Origin: Collinsella sp.
GTDB lineage: Bacteria > Actinomycetota > Coriobacteriia > Coriobacteriales > Coriobacteriaceae
Direction: 5' to 3'
Length of the DNA stretch: 64,000 nucleotides
NCBI GenBank assembly: GCA_018381235.1
Contig: JAGZSF010000001.1
Coordinates: 1 to 64,000 of the forward strand
Shown: piece by piece, positions 19,403 through 28,094 of the stretch
How the letters are laid out: each line of letters opens with the position of its first letter
How positions within the stretch are numbered: the stretch's first letter is position 1
Translations under genes and position numbers: made by a program
The notes under the pieces: model-generated
What the model saw: the letters and a program-made list of their open reading frames with translations, nothing else
What the model was told of the DNA's origin: nothing
Databases searched by the model: none

Positions 19403-20359
19403 GTGAACAACTTGCTACGTTTGATTGGAAGGCGTCTTGTGGCGCTGCCGATCATGGCATTGGGCGTCACCGTCCTGGTGTTCTTCCTTATGTCGTTCTC
19501 CAAGACCGACCCCGCCTACACGGCGTTGGGTGACGGTGCCTCGCCCGAGGCGGTTGCCGAGTACCATGAGAAGTATGGTCTGGACGACCCCTGGCCCGTG
19601 CGCTACGTGCGCTATATGGGCGATTTGATCCATGGCGACATGGGCACCTATGGTGCTGCTCGCAACTCCGTTGCCAAGCGCATCTCCACGGCCCTGCCCG
19701 TCACGATGCAGCTGACCTTCATCGGTCTTGCCATCGGTGCGGTCGTTTCGTTTTTGCTCGGCGTCATCGCGGCACTGTATCGCGACAAATGGCCGGATCA
19801 AGTGATCCGCGTCTTTTCCATCGCCGGCTTGGCAACCCCGTCGTTCTGGCTTGCCGTTCTGTTGATCCTGCTGTTCTCTTCCTACCTTAAGGTGCTCCCG
19901 GCATCGGGTGCTCTGCCTCACTTCACCACGAATCCGGTTGGCTATCTGGGACGTATGATCATGCCCGCTATCGCCTTGGCATTTCCGCTGACGGGCCAGA
20001 TGACTCGTATCGTGCGTACCGCCATGGTCGAGGAGCTCGACAAGGATTATGTCCGTATGGCCCGCGGCGCCGGCGTTCCCGAGAAGGTCGTCGTCGGCAT
20101 CAACGTTCTTCGCAATGCGCTGATCACCCCGGTCACCACCCTCGGTCTTAAGATCGGTTACCTCATGGGCGGCGCCGTCGTCATCGAGGTTATCTTCAAC
20201 CTCCCCGGCATGGGCACCGCGATTCTGCAGGGCGTTCAGGGCAACGAGGCGAACCTGGTTCAGGGCGTCGTTATCGTCGTTGCTCTTGCCTTCATCATCA
20301 TCAACATCGTGGTTGACATGCTCTACCTGCTCATCAACCCGCGCATCAGGACGGTGTAG
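19403..20359 (+). CDS. ABC importer permease, DppB type
   Basis: Inner membrane permease of the sialic-acid-linked importer. Starts with LIGRRLVALPIMALGVTVLVFFL, the first helix plus cytoplasmic RR stretch of DppB proteins, then about five more helices; the ATPase-docking EAA loop is DKDYVRMARGAGVPEKVVV. Ends PRIRTV as the family does. The start is GTG 19403 with AGGGGAGA upstream; 318 residues. It pairs with the permease half of the next gene. Confidence 0.9.
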   Translation: MNNLLRLIGRRLVALPIMALGVTVLVFFLMSFSKTDPAYTALGDGASPEAVAEYHEKYGLDDPWPVRYVRYMGDLIHGDMGTYGAARNSVAKRISTALPVTMQLTFIGLAIGAVVSFLLGVIAALYRDKWPDQVIRVFSIAGLATPSFWLAVLLILLFSSYLKVLPASGALPHFTTNPVGYLGRMIMPAIALAFPLTGQMTRIVRTAMVEELDKDYVRMARGAGVPEKVVVGINVLRNALITPVTTLGLKIGYLMGGAVVIEVIFNLPGMGTAILQGVQGNEANLVQGVVIVVALAFIIINIVVDMLYLLINPRIRTV

Positions 20360-20362
20360 ATT

Positions 20363-22378
20363 ATGGTAAAGATTCGAGAGAAGCAAACCGAGCAGCTCGA
20401 GAAGGCTGCCTCCAAGGGGCTCAAGCTCGGTGGCTGGAAGAAGATGACGCTGTCTTCTAAGATTGCCGCCGTCGTGCTGGTGCTGGTCGCCCTGACTGCG
20501 ATTCTGGCGCCCCTTCTTGCCCCCTATAGCCCGGTCGAGATCTTTACGGCTCGCCAGGCTCCCGGCAACGGATTTATCTTCGGTACCGACGATAAGGGTC
20601 GCGACATTCTGTCGCGTATGCTCTACGGTGGTCGTTACTCGCTGATCATCGGCTTTGGCGCCACTGCCATGGCTCTGGTCTGCGGCTCGATCGTGGGCGC
20701 CCTTGCAGCGGTTTCGCGCAAGGCCGTCTCCGAGACGATCATGCGTATCCTGGACATCATCATGTCCATCCCGGGCATCGCCCTCGCGGCCGTTTTCGTC
20801 TCCATCCTGGGCAACTCCGTGCCGTCGATCATCTTCGCCATCGGCTTTATGTACACTCCGCAGATTGCCCGTATCGTGCGCGCCAACATCGTGTCCGAGT
20901 ACGGCGAGGACTATGTCCGCGCGGTTATCGTTTCCGGCGCCAAGGCTCCGTGGATTTTGATCAAGCATGTTCTGCGTAACTGCATCGCCCCGATCATGGT
21001 CTTCACCGTTACCCTGGTCGCCGACGCCATCATCTTCGAGGCCTCGCTGACCTTCATCGGCGCTGGTATCCAGGAGCCCACCGCTACCTGGGGCAACATC
21101 CTCGCCGACGCCCGCGGCGGCGTGCTCGCCGGCCGTTGGTGGCAGGCGCTGTTCCCGGGCCTGGCCATCATGATCACCTGCCTGGCGCTCAACATCCTCT
21201 CCGAGGGCATTACCGACGCCATGGCCGCTGCTCCCTCCGCCGCCCTGGATCCCACCGATTCCTCCAAGCGTCGCGAGGCCGATCTGCTGGTCTCCGACCC
21301 CGTTCGCGCCTACAAGGAGCAGGCCCAGTCCCTCTCCGCTCGCCTTGGCGCCCTTCGCGATGTCGAGCTCAAGCGTGACGATCGCCATGTGCCCGACGAG
21401 TCTGTCGAACCGATTCTCTCGGTCCGTGACTTCTGCATCCAGTTTGAGCATCACGGTGATATCAACGTCGTCGACCATGTCAACTTTGACGTCCGTCCTG
21501 GTCAGACCATGGGCCTGGTGGGCGAGTCCGGTTGCGGTAAGTCCATCACCACGCTGGCCATCATGGGCCTGACCGACGATGACGAGCATCTTTCCGGCGA
21601 GGTTCTCTGGGAGGGTCGCGACCTGCTCAAGATGAGCAAGAAGGAGTGGTTCGGCCTGCGCGGTACCGATATCGCTATGGTCTATCAGGACGCCCTGTCC
21701 TCGCTTAACCCCTCCATGCTCATCTCTGCCCAGATGAAGCAGCTCACCAAGCGCGGCGGAACCCGCAGCGCCGAGGAGCTCCTGGAGCTCGTCGGCCTCG
21801 ATCCCAAGCGCACGCTCGAGAGCTATCCGCACGAGCTTTCCGGCGGCCAGCGTCAGCGTGTCCTGATCGCTATGGCCCTTACCCGCGACCCAAAGCTGGT
21901 CATCTGCGACGAGCCCACGACCGCTCTGGACGTTACCGTCCAGAAGCAGGTCATCAAGCTGCTCAACGATCTTCAGGCCAAGCTCGGCTTCGCCATGATC
22001 TTCGTTTCGCATGACTTGGCTCTGGTCGCCGAGGTTGCCCATAACATCACGGTTATGTACGCTGGCCAGGTTATCGAGCAGGCGCCCACCAAGGAGCTGC
22101 TCACCAACCCGATCCACGAGTACACCCGCGGTCTTCTGGGTTCCGTTCTGTCCATCGAGAGCGGTTCAGGTCGCCTGCACCAGGTGCCCGGCGCCGTTCC
22201 GAGCCCGCGCGATTTCCCCAAGGGCGATCGCTTCGCGCCCCGCTCGAGCCATCCGCGTATTGGCTTGGACACCCGTCCGGTCTTCAAGCGCGTGCCTGGC
22301 ACCGAGCACTTCTATTCTGAGCTCCCCGACGAGGTGCTCAAGGCAAATGGTTTGACCCCTCACGCGGAGGTGATGTAG
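20363..22378 (+). CDS. Fused ABC permease (DppC) and ATPase (DppD)
   Basis: One polypeptide holds two importer subunits. Residues 30-290 are a DppC-like permease (HGTD-type motif FGTDDKGRDILSRMLYGG at 73-90, EAA loop GEDYVRAVIVSGAK at 181-194). A charged linker of about 50 residues leads to an ABC ATPase: Walker A GESGCGKS 387-394, Q-loop VYQDALSSLNP 440-450, signature LSGGQ 492-496, Walker B CDEP 515-518, H-loop His550, and the oligopeptide C-terminal domain to 671. The reading frame is uninterrupted. Such fusions are known in actinobacterial importers; the second importer of this window keeps them separate. Confidence 0.92.
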   Translation: MVKIREKQTEQLEKAASKGLKLGGWKKMTLSSKIAAVVLVLVALTAILAPLLAPYSPVEIFTARQAPGNGFIFGTDDKGRDILSRMLYGGRYSLIIGFGATAMALVCGSIVGALAAVSRKAVSETIMRILDIIMSIPGIALAAVFVSILGNSVPSIIFAIGFMYTPQIARIVRANIVSEYGEDYVRAVIVSGAKAPWILIKHVLRNCIAPIMVFTVTLVADAIIFEASLTFIGAGIQEPTATWGNILADARGGVLAGRWWQALFPGLAIMITCLALNILSEGITDAMAAAPSAALDPTDSSKRREADLLVSDPVRAYKEQAQSLSARLGALRDVELKRDDRHVPDESVEPILSVRDFCIQFEHHGDINVVDHVNFDVRPGQTMGLVGESGCGKSITTLAIMGLTDDDEHLSGEVLWEGRDLLKMSKKEWFGLRGTDIAMVYQDALSSLNPSMLISAQMKQLTKRGGTRSAEELLELVGLDPKRTLESYPHELSGGQRQRVLIAMALTRDPKLVICDEPTTALDVTVQKQVIKLLNDLQAKLGFAMIFVSHDLALVAEVAHNITVMYAGQVIEQAPTKELLTNPIHEYTRGLLGSVLSIESGSGRLHQVPGAVPSPRDFPKGDRFAPRSSHPRIGLDTRPVFKRVPGTEHFYSELPDEVLKANGLTPHAEVM

Positions 22379-23206
22379 ATGAGCGAGACCGCAGACAACG
22401 GCGTCGAGCCGATCATCTTCCTTGATGACGTCCGCGTCACCTTTAGGACCCGTACCGGCTCGATTCTGCACCCCAACCTGGTTCACGCCGTCCAGGGTGT
22501 AACGATTAAGCTCATGCCCGGTCAGACGATCGGCATCGTCGGCGAGTCCGGTTGCGGTAAGTCCACCACCGCCAACGTCATGTGCGGCCTGCAGGCCCCC
22601 ACGAGCGGCAAGGTCTACTTTAAGGGCAAGGACGTTACCAAACGTACCGCCGAGGACCGTCGCCACATGGGTCGCGTCATCTCGGTCGTGTTCCAGAACC
22701 CGGCCACGGCGCTCAACCCCCGCATGGTCGTTCGCGAGCAGCTGCTCGATCCCATGCGCGTCCACAACCTGGGTACCGAGGCCGAGCAGGAGAAGCGCGT
22801 CAAGGAACTCTTGGAGCTCACCGGTCTGCCCAGCTCCGCTGCCGAGGTTCTTCCCGGCCAGCTTTCGGGCGGCCAGCGCCAGCGCGTCGCAATTGCCCGT
22901 GCCCTGTCGCTGAACCCCGATGCCATCATCGCCGACGAGCCCACCTCGGCTCTGGACGTTTCAGTCCGCGCGCAGATTCTGAATCTGCTGACCGACCTTA
23001 AGAAGGAACTCGGCCTGGCCATGGTGTTCATCAGCCATGACATCCAGACGGTCCGCTATATCTCTGACGACATCATCGTTATGAATGGCGGCAAGATCGT
23101 CGAGCAGGGCGAGGCCAAGCAGGTCTTCCAGCACCCCCAGGACCCCTACACCAAGATGCTGCTCGGCGCTGCGCCGTCGTTGCTGCATCCCAAGCTCGGC
23201 GAGTAG
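22379..23206 (+). CDS. ABC importer ATPase, DppF type
   Basis: Second ATPase of the importer, pairing with the ATPase half of the preceding fusion. Walker A IVGESGCGKST near residues 53-63, FQNPATALNPRM Q-loop, signature LSGGQRQRVAIARAL, Walker B IIADEPTSALD and H-loop FISHDIQTV are all present. 275 residues, lacking most of the usual C-terminal oligopeptide extension. The ATG follows the upstream TAG directly and the GGAGG lies within the upstream gene, giving coupling. Confidence 0.92.
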   Translation: MSETADNGVEPIIFLDDVRVTFRTRTGSILHPNLVHAVQGVTIKLMPGQTIGIVGESGCGKSTTANVMCGLQAPTSGKVYFKGKDVTKRTAEDRRHMGRVISVVFQNPATALNPRMVVREQLLDPMRVHNLGTEAEQEKRVKELLELTGLPSSAAEVLPGQLSGGQRQRVAIARALSLNPDAIIADEPTSALDVSVRAQILNLLTDLKKELGLAMVFISHDIQTVRYISDDIIVMNGGKIVEQGEAKQVFQHPQDPYTKMLLGAAPSLLHPKLGE

Positions 23207-23222
23207 CCTCGCTTTCCCTCCC

Positions 23223-23250
23223 GTGCGCCCGGTTCCCTTGCCGGGCGCAC
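23223..23250 (+). other. Intercistronic hairpin
   Basis: GTGCGCCCGG (23223-23232) and CCGGGCGCAC (23241-23250) pair perfectly with an 8-nt loop; no T run follows. It divides transporter genes from catabolic genes. Confidence 0.55.
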
Positions 23251-23286
23251 CTCCGTTGCGATTTCGAAAGGTTGGGTTCACGAGCC

Positions 23287-24264
23287 ATGCCAAGTGCTCA
23301 GGAGCTACAACATCAATTTGATGAATATCGAGGCGCCATGCCCCGTCCATCAGATTTCGATCTCTTTTGGAAGGATCGCATGGCCGAGGCCGACGCCGTC
23401 GGGCTTGACTATGCGATCGAGACGGCATCGGTCGCCGATGCCGCGACCTGCCAGCTTTTCGACCTCTGGTATACCGGCATGTGTGGCGCGCGCCTGCATG
23501 CCAAGTACCTTAAACCCGTCTCGGACGAGCCCGTGCCATTGGTACTTCAGTTCCATGGGTATCCGGGTGCAAGCCGCAGCTGGTTTGAGCAGGCGTCGTT
23601 TGCGGGCATGGGCATGGCACTCATCGCCCTCGACTGCCCCGGCCAAGGAGGTCCCTCCGAGGACATTGGTGGATTTGAGGGCACAACGGTTGCCGGTCAT
23701 ATCGTCGCCGGTATCGACGGCGACCCGGCCAACCTCTACTATGTCCGCTTACACCAAGATATTCGCATCCTGTGCCGCATCGTTCGCGAGCTCGAGGGCA
23801 TCGATCTTGCGCGTGTGTTTGTGAACGGCGCGTCGCAGGGCGGCGGTTTGGGCATTGCGACCTGTGCGCTTAACAACGAGCTTATCAATCGTGCCGCCAT
23901 CCTCTATCCCTTCCTGTCAGATTTCCGCCTGGTCTGGGATTTGGATGCCGACGACATTGCCTACGAGGGCCTGCGCTATTGGTCTCGCTGGTTTGACGAG
24001 GACTCGACTCGTATTGACGAAGCCTATGCCAAGCTGGCGTACTTCGATTCCAAGAACTTTGCCCCTATGGTCAAATGCCCCGTGCTGTTTGGCACTGGCA
24101 CAGCCGATATCGTCTGTCCGCCAGCGACGCAGTTTGCGGTCTATAACAACCTGACCTGTGAAAAGCGTCATGAGTTCTTTGAGGGCTTTGGCCACGAGGA
24201 GATTCAGGATTTTGACGATTTGATCATTCCGTTTTTCTGCAAGGGAGGGGAGGCTCATGTCTAA
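23287..24264 (+). CDS. CE7-type acetyl esterase (AXE1 family)
   Basis: Alpha/beta hydrolase of the acetylxylan esterase/cephalosporin C deacetylase family. The N-terminal PRPSDFDLFWKD is typical of AXE1. Catalytic triad: Ser183 in GASQGG, Asp274 in GTADIVCPP, His303 in FGHEE; oxyanion region FHGYPG. 325 residues. GAAAGG lies 15 bases before ATG 23287, rather far, but the in-frame TTG at 23272 abuts it. In this operon a role removing O-acetyl groups from sialic acids is attractive, yet that is inference; other acetyl-sugar substrates are possible. Confidence 0.85.
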   Translation: MPSAQELQHQFDEYRGAMPRPSDFDLFWKDRMAEADAVGLDYAIETASVADAATCQLFDLWYTGMCGARLHAKYLKPVSDEPVPLVLQFHGYPGASRSWFEQASFAGMGMALIALDCPGQGGPSEDIGGFEGTTVAGHIVAGIDGDPANLYYVRLHQDIRILCRIVRELEGIDLARVFVNGASQGGGLGIATCALNNELINRAAILYPFLSDFRLVWDLDADDIAYEGLRYWSRWFDEDSTRIDEAYAKLAYFDSKNFAPMVKCPVLFGTGTADIVCPPATQFAVYNNLTCEKRHEFFEGFGHEEIQDFDDLIIPFFCKGGEAHV

Positions 24265-25108
24265 GTGCGAGAGCAATGTTGACGAGCTGATTGCCCCCGG
24301 GCTCGTGGGAATTCCTGGAACGGTTTCGTCAAGGCTCGCAGAATATCGGGACTGGCGCGGTGATGTCCAAGCAGATGTTTCTGATTTAGAGACATACGCT
24401 TCGAATCTTGAGATTCAAGGCCTGGCCATTACGGCGATTGACTTTGTTAACCCCTGCGCCCGTTACTCGGAGGTCTCCTTTGAGCTCGGTGACGGTGCGA
24501 TTCACGCTCGTTTGATCGAGCCTGTCGGTCGTGCCCGAGTATCTGAGCGCGTGCCGTTGTGCCTGATGTTCCACGACATTGATCGGCCTGTGCGCGGCTG
24601 GCATCACATGACGAGATTTGCCGCCATGGGGTATGCCGTCCTCGCGCTGGATGACGATGTTGCTGGTGCGGACGACCTGCAGCGGGGGATTTCTTCGCCC
24701 GCTTTTGTCGAGCGCGTCCGTTGGGGTTGCGCGCTGGCGAAGGTGGCGCGCAATCTTGATGGCATGGACCCCGACTGCATCTTTGCATGGGGCGAGGGTC
24801 TTGGCGGCGGAGTCGCGCTGGCGGTTTCTGCTCTGGACGAGCGGGGCCTCGCCTGCACGGCGGTTGCCAATCCGCTTCCTGGCGGCCTTGAGGCGCTGTC
24901 GTCTCGGGTGCGCGGATCGGTGCTCATGGGCACATCGCTCATGGATGCCGCGAGCGACCCCAAGGGCCAGTTTGCCGTATTCAACGGTCTTGAGTGTGAC
25001 CGGAGGCATATCATCTATGCCAAATACGCTCACGAGCGCATCAATGCGTTCGAAAACGAAGTCGTCGACTTCTTTAACCAAACGTTCTACTCGTGTTCTT
25101 TGGCCTAG
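24257..25108 (+). CDS. Degenerate AXE1-like paralogue without nucleophile
   Basis: Shares the fold and several stretches with the preceding esterase (for example GQFAVFNGLECDRRH against TQFAVYNNLTCEKRH), so probably a tandem duplicate. In place of GASQGG it has GEGLGG: the nucleophile Ser is Gly181. Asp230 and His259 are retained. 283 residues, with a diverged N-terminus. The gene overlaps the esterase by 8 bases and is intact, so it is likely expressed. A binding or regulatory partner role is possible; it is unlikely to be a serine esterase. Confidence 0.75.
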   Translation: MSKCESNVDELIAPGLVGIPGTVSSRLAEYRDWRGDVQADVSDLETYASNLEIQGLAITAIDFVNPCARYSEVSFELGDGAIHARLIEPVGRARVSERVPLCLMFHDIDRPVRGWHHMTRFAAMGYAVLALDDDVAGADDLQRGISSPAFVERVRWGCALAKVARNLDGMDPDCIFAWGEGLGGGVALAVSALDERGLACTAVANPLPGGLEALSSRVRGSVLMGTSLMDAASDPKGQFAVFNGLECDRRHIIYAKYAHERINAFENEVVDFFNQTFYSCSLA

Positions 25109-25176
25109 ACGGCCTGGACACTGCCAACAAGAGTGGGTGGCACAGGGTCGCCCGCCAGACAACTAAGGAGATTCTT

Positions 25177-26097
25177 GTGGCAACTCAGAAATTCACCGGC
25201 GTTATCCCTCCCGTCGTTGTTCCCGATACCGAAGATCACCAGCTCGACGTTGCCTCCTTTGAGCGCAGCATTAACCGCATGATCGATGCCGGCGTCGATG
25301 GCCTGTTCTTCCTGGGCTCCTCGGGCGAGGTCGTCTTCTCCACCGACGAGCGTCGTCGCCAGATTATCGCCGAGGCCGTCCGTATCGTCGACCACCGTGT
25401 GCCCGTTCTGGTCGGCATCATCGATACCGAGACCGAGCGCATGATCGAGCACGGCAAGGTCGCTCAGGAGCTGGGCGCCGATGCCCTCGTCGCCACCTGC
25501 CCGTTCTATGCCCTGCAGGGCATGACCGAGGTCGAGGAGCACTTCCGTATCCTGCACGAGGAGCTCGACCTGCCCATCTTCGCCTATGACATTCCCGTCT
25601 GCGTTCACACCAAGCTCCCCTGGAAGCTCCTTGCCAAGCTCGGCGCCGAGGGCGTCCTTGCTGGCGTCAAGGATTCCTCGGGTGATGACATCTCGTTCCG
25701 CTACCTCGTTCAGGAGAACGAGAAGAACGGCCATCCGATGAGCATCCTCACCGGTCACGAGGTTGTTGTCGACGGCGCCTATCTCGGTGGCGCCGACGGT
25801 TCCGTCCCGGGTCTCGCCAACGTTGAGCCCGAGGGCTACGTGCGTCAGTGGAAGGCCGCTCAGGCTGGTGACTGGGCTACCGTCAAGGCCGAGCAGGATC
25901 GCCTCAATGAGATTTCGCACATCTGGGATGTCACCTCGGGCGTCCAGGGCTATGCCGGTGGCGTCGGCGCCTTCAAGACCGCTATGAACCTTATGGGCAT
26001 CTTCGACAGCCCGACCATGCCGCGCCCGGTGAAGGCCATGACCGGCGAGAACGTTGAGGCGATTAAGAAGGTCCTTCAGGACAACGGTCTCCTTTAA
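25177..26097 (+). CDS. nanA: N-acetylneuraminate lyase
   Basis: Class I aldolase of the DHDPS/NAL family, expected to split N-acetylneuraminate to ManNAc and pyruvate. (beta/alpha)8 barrel marks: GSSGE at 47-51, Tyr137 in FAYDIP and the Schiff-base Lys165 in AGVKDSSGD. 306 residues. Start GTG 25177 follows TAAGGAG; longer starts lack a site. The lyase assignment rests on nanK and nanE next door, since sequence alone allows other keto-acid aldolases of the family. Confidence 0.83.
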   Translation: MATQKFTGVIPPVVVPDTEDHQLDVASFERSINRMIDAGVDGLFFLGSSGEVVFSTDERRRQIIAEAVRIVDHRVPVLVGIIDTETERMIEHGKVAQELGADALVATCPFYALQGMTEVEEHFRILHEELDLPIFAYDIPVCVHTKLPWKLLAKLGAEGVLAGVKDSSGDDISFRYLVQENEKNGHPMSILTGHEVVVDGAYLGGADGSVPGLANVEPEGYVRQWKAAQAGDWATVKAEQDRLNEISHIWDVTSGVQGYAGGVGAFKTAMNLMGIFDSPTMPRPVKAMTGENVEAIKKVLQDNGLL

Positions 26098-26104
26098 AGC
26101 TTTC

Positions 26105-26192
26105 CCAGGCACCCGACCTCGCCGTTCAACCGTGCGGCCATGACCCATTAGGTCAATGGTCACACGGTTTCTCGGCGATCTCGGGCACCTGG
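26105..26192 (+). repeat. Long imperfect stem-loop between nanA and nanK
   Basis: The 88-nt segment folds back on itself: CCAGG/CCTGG and CCCGA/TCGGG at the ends with a CA/CA internal mismatch, CGCCG/CGGCG, AACCGTG/CACGGTT with a 2-nt offset, and CCATGACC/GGTCAATGG near the loop. It would be an extended hairpin in the operon mRNA. Confidence 0.6.
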
Positions 26193-26270
26193 AAAACCTT
26201 TACCGCGCTGTGACGGCTAGCCTGACGGCGCATTTCCTGTAGTTGTTTTTTATCTCCTAAGGAGAGTGAC

Positions 26271-27236
26271 ATGGAGAACAAGTACGTCTGCTCTGTCGAT
26301 ATCGGCGGAACTAAGATCGCGACCGCCATCATGGAGTACCCGGCTGACGGTAGTGTGCCCCATCCCGTTTTTGAGGCCGAGGTTCCTACCGAGGCCCAGG
26401 AGGGCGGCGAGGCCGTCTTCCAGCGTATCGAGGCGTCCATCAAGGCTGCTCTCGAGGCGAATCCCGATGTCGAGGTCCTTGGCGTCGGTATCGGTGCCGC
26501 CGGCGTCGTCGATCCCAAGACGGGCGCCATCGCGTATGCCAACGAGATCATGCCCGGCTGGTCCGGCGTTCAGTTGGGGCCGCGTCTGCGCGAGGACCTC
26601 GGTCTTCCCGTTGCCGTTGTGGGCGACGTGCAGGCTCATGCTCTGGGCGAGGCCCACTGGGGCGTCGGCAAGGGCAAGTTCTCCGTCTTGTGCCTGGGCA
26701 TCGGCACGGGCATCGGCGGCGCATATGTCGAGAACGGCCGCGTGATGCAGGGCTTCCATGGTGCTGCCGGTCATATGGGCCACATCGAGTGCTCGGCTGC
26801 CACCGGCATTCCCTGCGCCTGCGGGCGTTCCGGCCATCTGGAGTCGGTTGCTTCGGGCACTTCCATTGGTCGAATGTACGATGAACGTTTTGGCCGCGTC
26901 GACCCCAGCCGTCCTTCGGTCGGTCGCGATGTGAACGACCTGTGCCGTGCGGGCGACGCAAAGGCGACCGAGGTCATCCATGACGCCGGCTTTGCGCTGG
27001 GGGCCAGCTTGGGCTCGCTCGCTAACATCCTGGACCCTGAGGTCATCGTGCTTTCGGGCGGCGTGATTCACCAAGGTCCCGATTGGCGTTCGCAGACGTG
27101 GAAGGATTCGGTGCACGAGGGCTATGCCAGCCAGGCGCTCGATCCGCTTCAGAACACACCGATCCTCATCGGTTCTCTGGAGGGCGATGCTCCGCTCATC
27201 GGTGCCGCTGAGCATCTTCTTGCCTCGTTGAAGTAA
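26271..27236 (+). CDS. nanK: ROK-family kinase, probable ManNAc kinase
   Basis: Predicted to phosphorylate ManNAc to ManNAc-6-P. ATP motif DIGGTKIATAI at residues 10-20; GVGIGAAGVVDPKTG; the catalytic Asp of VVGDVQAHALGE; GIGTGIGGAY; and the ROK zinc site GHMGHIEC...CACGRSGHLE, in which the final Cys of the usual motif is His. 321 residues. TAAGGAG precedes ATG 26271. ROK substrate choice cannot be read safely; the neighbours nanA and nanE make ManNAc most likely. Confidence 0.85.
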   Translation: MENKYVCSVDIGGTKIATAIMEYPADGSVPHPVFEAEVPTEAQEGGEAVFQRIEASIKAALEANPDVEVLGVGIGAAGVVDPKTGAIAYANEIMPGWSGVQLGPRLREDLGLPVAVVGDVQAHALGEAHWGVGKGKFSVLCLGIGTGIGGAYVENGRVMQGFHGAAGHMGHIECSAATGIPCACGRSGHLESVASGTSIGRMYDERFGRVDPSRPSVGRDVNDLCRAGDAKATEVIHDAGFALGASLGSLANILDPEVIVLSGGVIHQGPDWRSQTWKDSVHEGYASQALDPLQNTPILIGSLEGDAPLIGAAEHLLASLK

Positions 27237-27252
27237 AAGTATCTGCTGTAGG

Positions 27253-27283
27253 AGCCTCCCGAGACAACACGCCTCGGGAGGCT
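27253..27283 (+). other. Intercistronic hairpin
   Basis: AGCCTCCCGAG (27253-27263) and CTCGGGAGGCT (27273-27283) form a perfect 11-bp stem with a 9-nt loop, followed by GTTCTAAG rather than a T run. It may lower read-through into nanE or protect the upstream message. Confidence 0.6.
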
Positions 27284-27306
27284 GTTCTAAGAAAGGTTGC
27301 AGCCTT

Positions 27307-27993
27307 ATGACCGTCGATCCTTTGATTCAATCCCTGAAGGGCAAGCTCGTTGTGAGCGTTCAGGCGTATATGGGCGAGCCGCTTCGTACGCCCGAGACCA
27401 TGGCGCAAATGTCTCGCGCTTGCGAGCTCGGCGGCGCCGCCGCCATTCGGTGCCAGGGCCTTGCCGACATTGCCGCCATTAAGGGTCGCTGTGAGGTTCC
27501 CGTCATCGGCCTGTGGAAGGATGGGCACGAGGGCGTTTACATCACGCCGACGCTGCGTCACGCTCGCGCCTGCGTTGCTGCCGGTGCCGATATCGTGGCG
27601 ATCGACGCCACCGATCGTCCGCGCCCCGATGGCAAGACGGTCGAGGATACCTTCCGCCCGCTGCACGAGGAGGGTGTGCTCCTGATGGCGGATTGTGCCA
27701 CCATCGAGGACATTCGCCGTGCTGTTGATATGGGCTTTGACCTGGTATCCACCACGCTTTCTCACGGCGTCGCCGCCATCGACTGCACCATGGCCGATGG
27801 CCCCGACCTGCCGCTCCTGCGTCAGGCGACTGAGGAATTCCCCGGCCTTCCTATCATTTGCGAGGGTCGCGTGCATACGCCCGAGGAGGCTCGCGCCGCG
27901 ATCGATGCTGGCGCCTGGGCCGTTGTCGTCGGCACCGCCATCACGCACCCCACGAGTATTACGAGTTGGTTCAAGGCTGCACTTGAGGCGTAA
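27307..27993 (+). CDS. nanE: ManNAc-6-phosphate 2-epimerase
   Basis: Converts ManNAc-6-P to GlcNAc-6-P, completing the route into amino-sugar metabolism. TIM-barrel protein of 228 residues with the family segments LVVSVQAYMGEPL, AAAIRCQGLADI, PVIGLWKDGHEGVYITPT, IVAIDATDRPRPDG, LLMADCATIED and ICEGRVHTPEEA followed by AVVVGTAITHP. AAGAAAGG precedes the ATG by about 12 bases. No nagA or nagB is in the window, so they must lie elsewhere. Confidence 0.93.
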   Translation: MTVDPLIQSLKGKLVVSVQAYMGEPLRTPETMAQMSRACELGGAAAIRCQGLADIAAIKGRCEVPVIGLWKDGHEGVYITPTLRHARACVAAGADIVAIDATDRPRPDGKTVEDTFRPLHEEGVLLMADCATIEDIRRAVDMGFDLVSTTLSHGVAAIDCTMADGPDLPLLRQATEEFPGLPIICEGRVHTPEEARAAIDAGAWAVVVGTAITHPTSITSWFKAALEA

Positions 27994-28044
27994 GACAGGC
28001 CTCGCATCCGCTCGGGGCGGTATACTCAATATAGGCAATTGACC

Positions 28045-28080
28045 GCGCGGGATCCGGGTTGCTGGGTCCCGCGCTTGTTT
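28045..28080 (+). terminator. Terminator of the nan operon
   Basis: GCGCGGGA (28045-28052) pairs with TCCCGCGC (28067-28074), followed by TTGTTTT. It ends the sialic acid operon immediately before the rapZ ribosome site, so rapZ must have a promoter within or upstream of this short gap, or rely on read-through. Confidence 0.75.
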
Positions 28081-28094
28081 TCGGGAGGCAGCAC

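Noticed and set aside
19415..22117. A 900-codon open frame on the minus strand
   Set aside because: It lies antisense to the importer genes, which have full family motifs. Strong codon bias in GC-rich genes leaves long opposite-strand frames; its protein is low-complexity and matches nothing.
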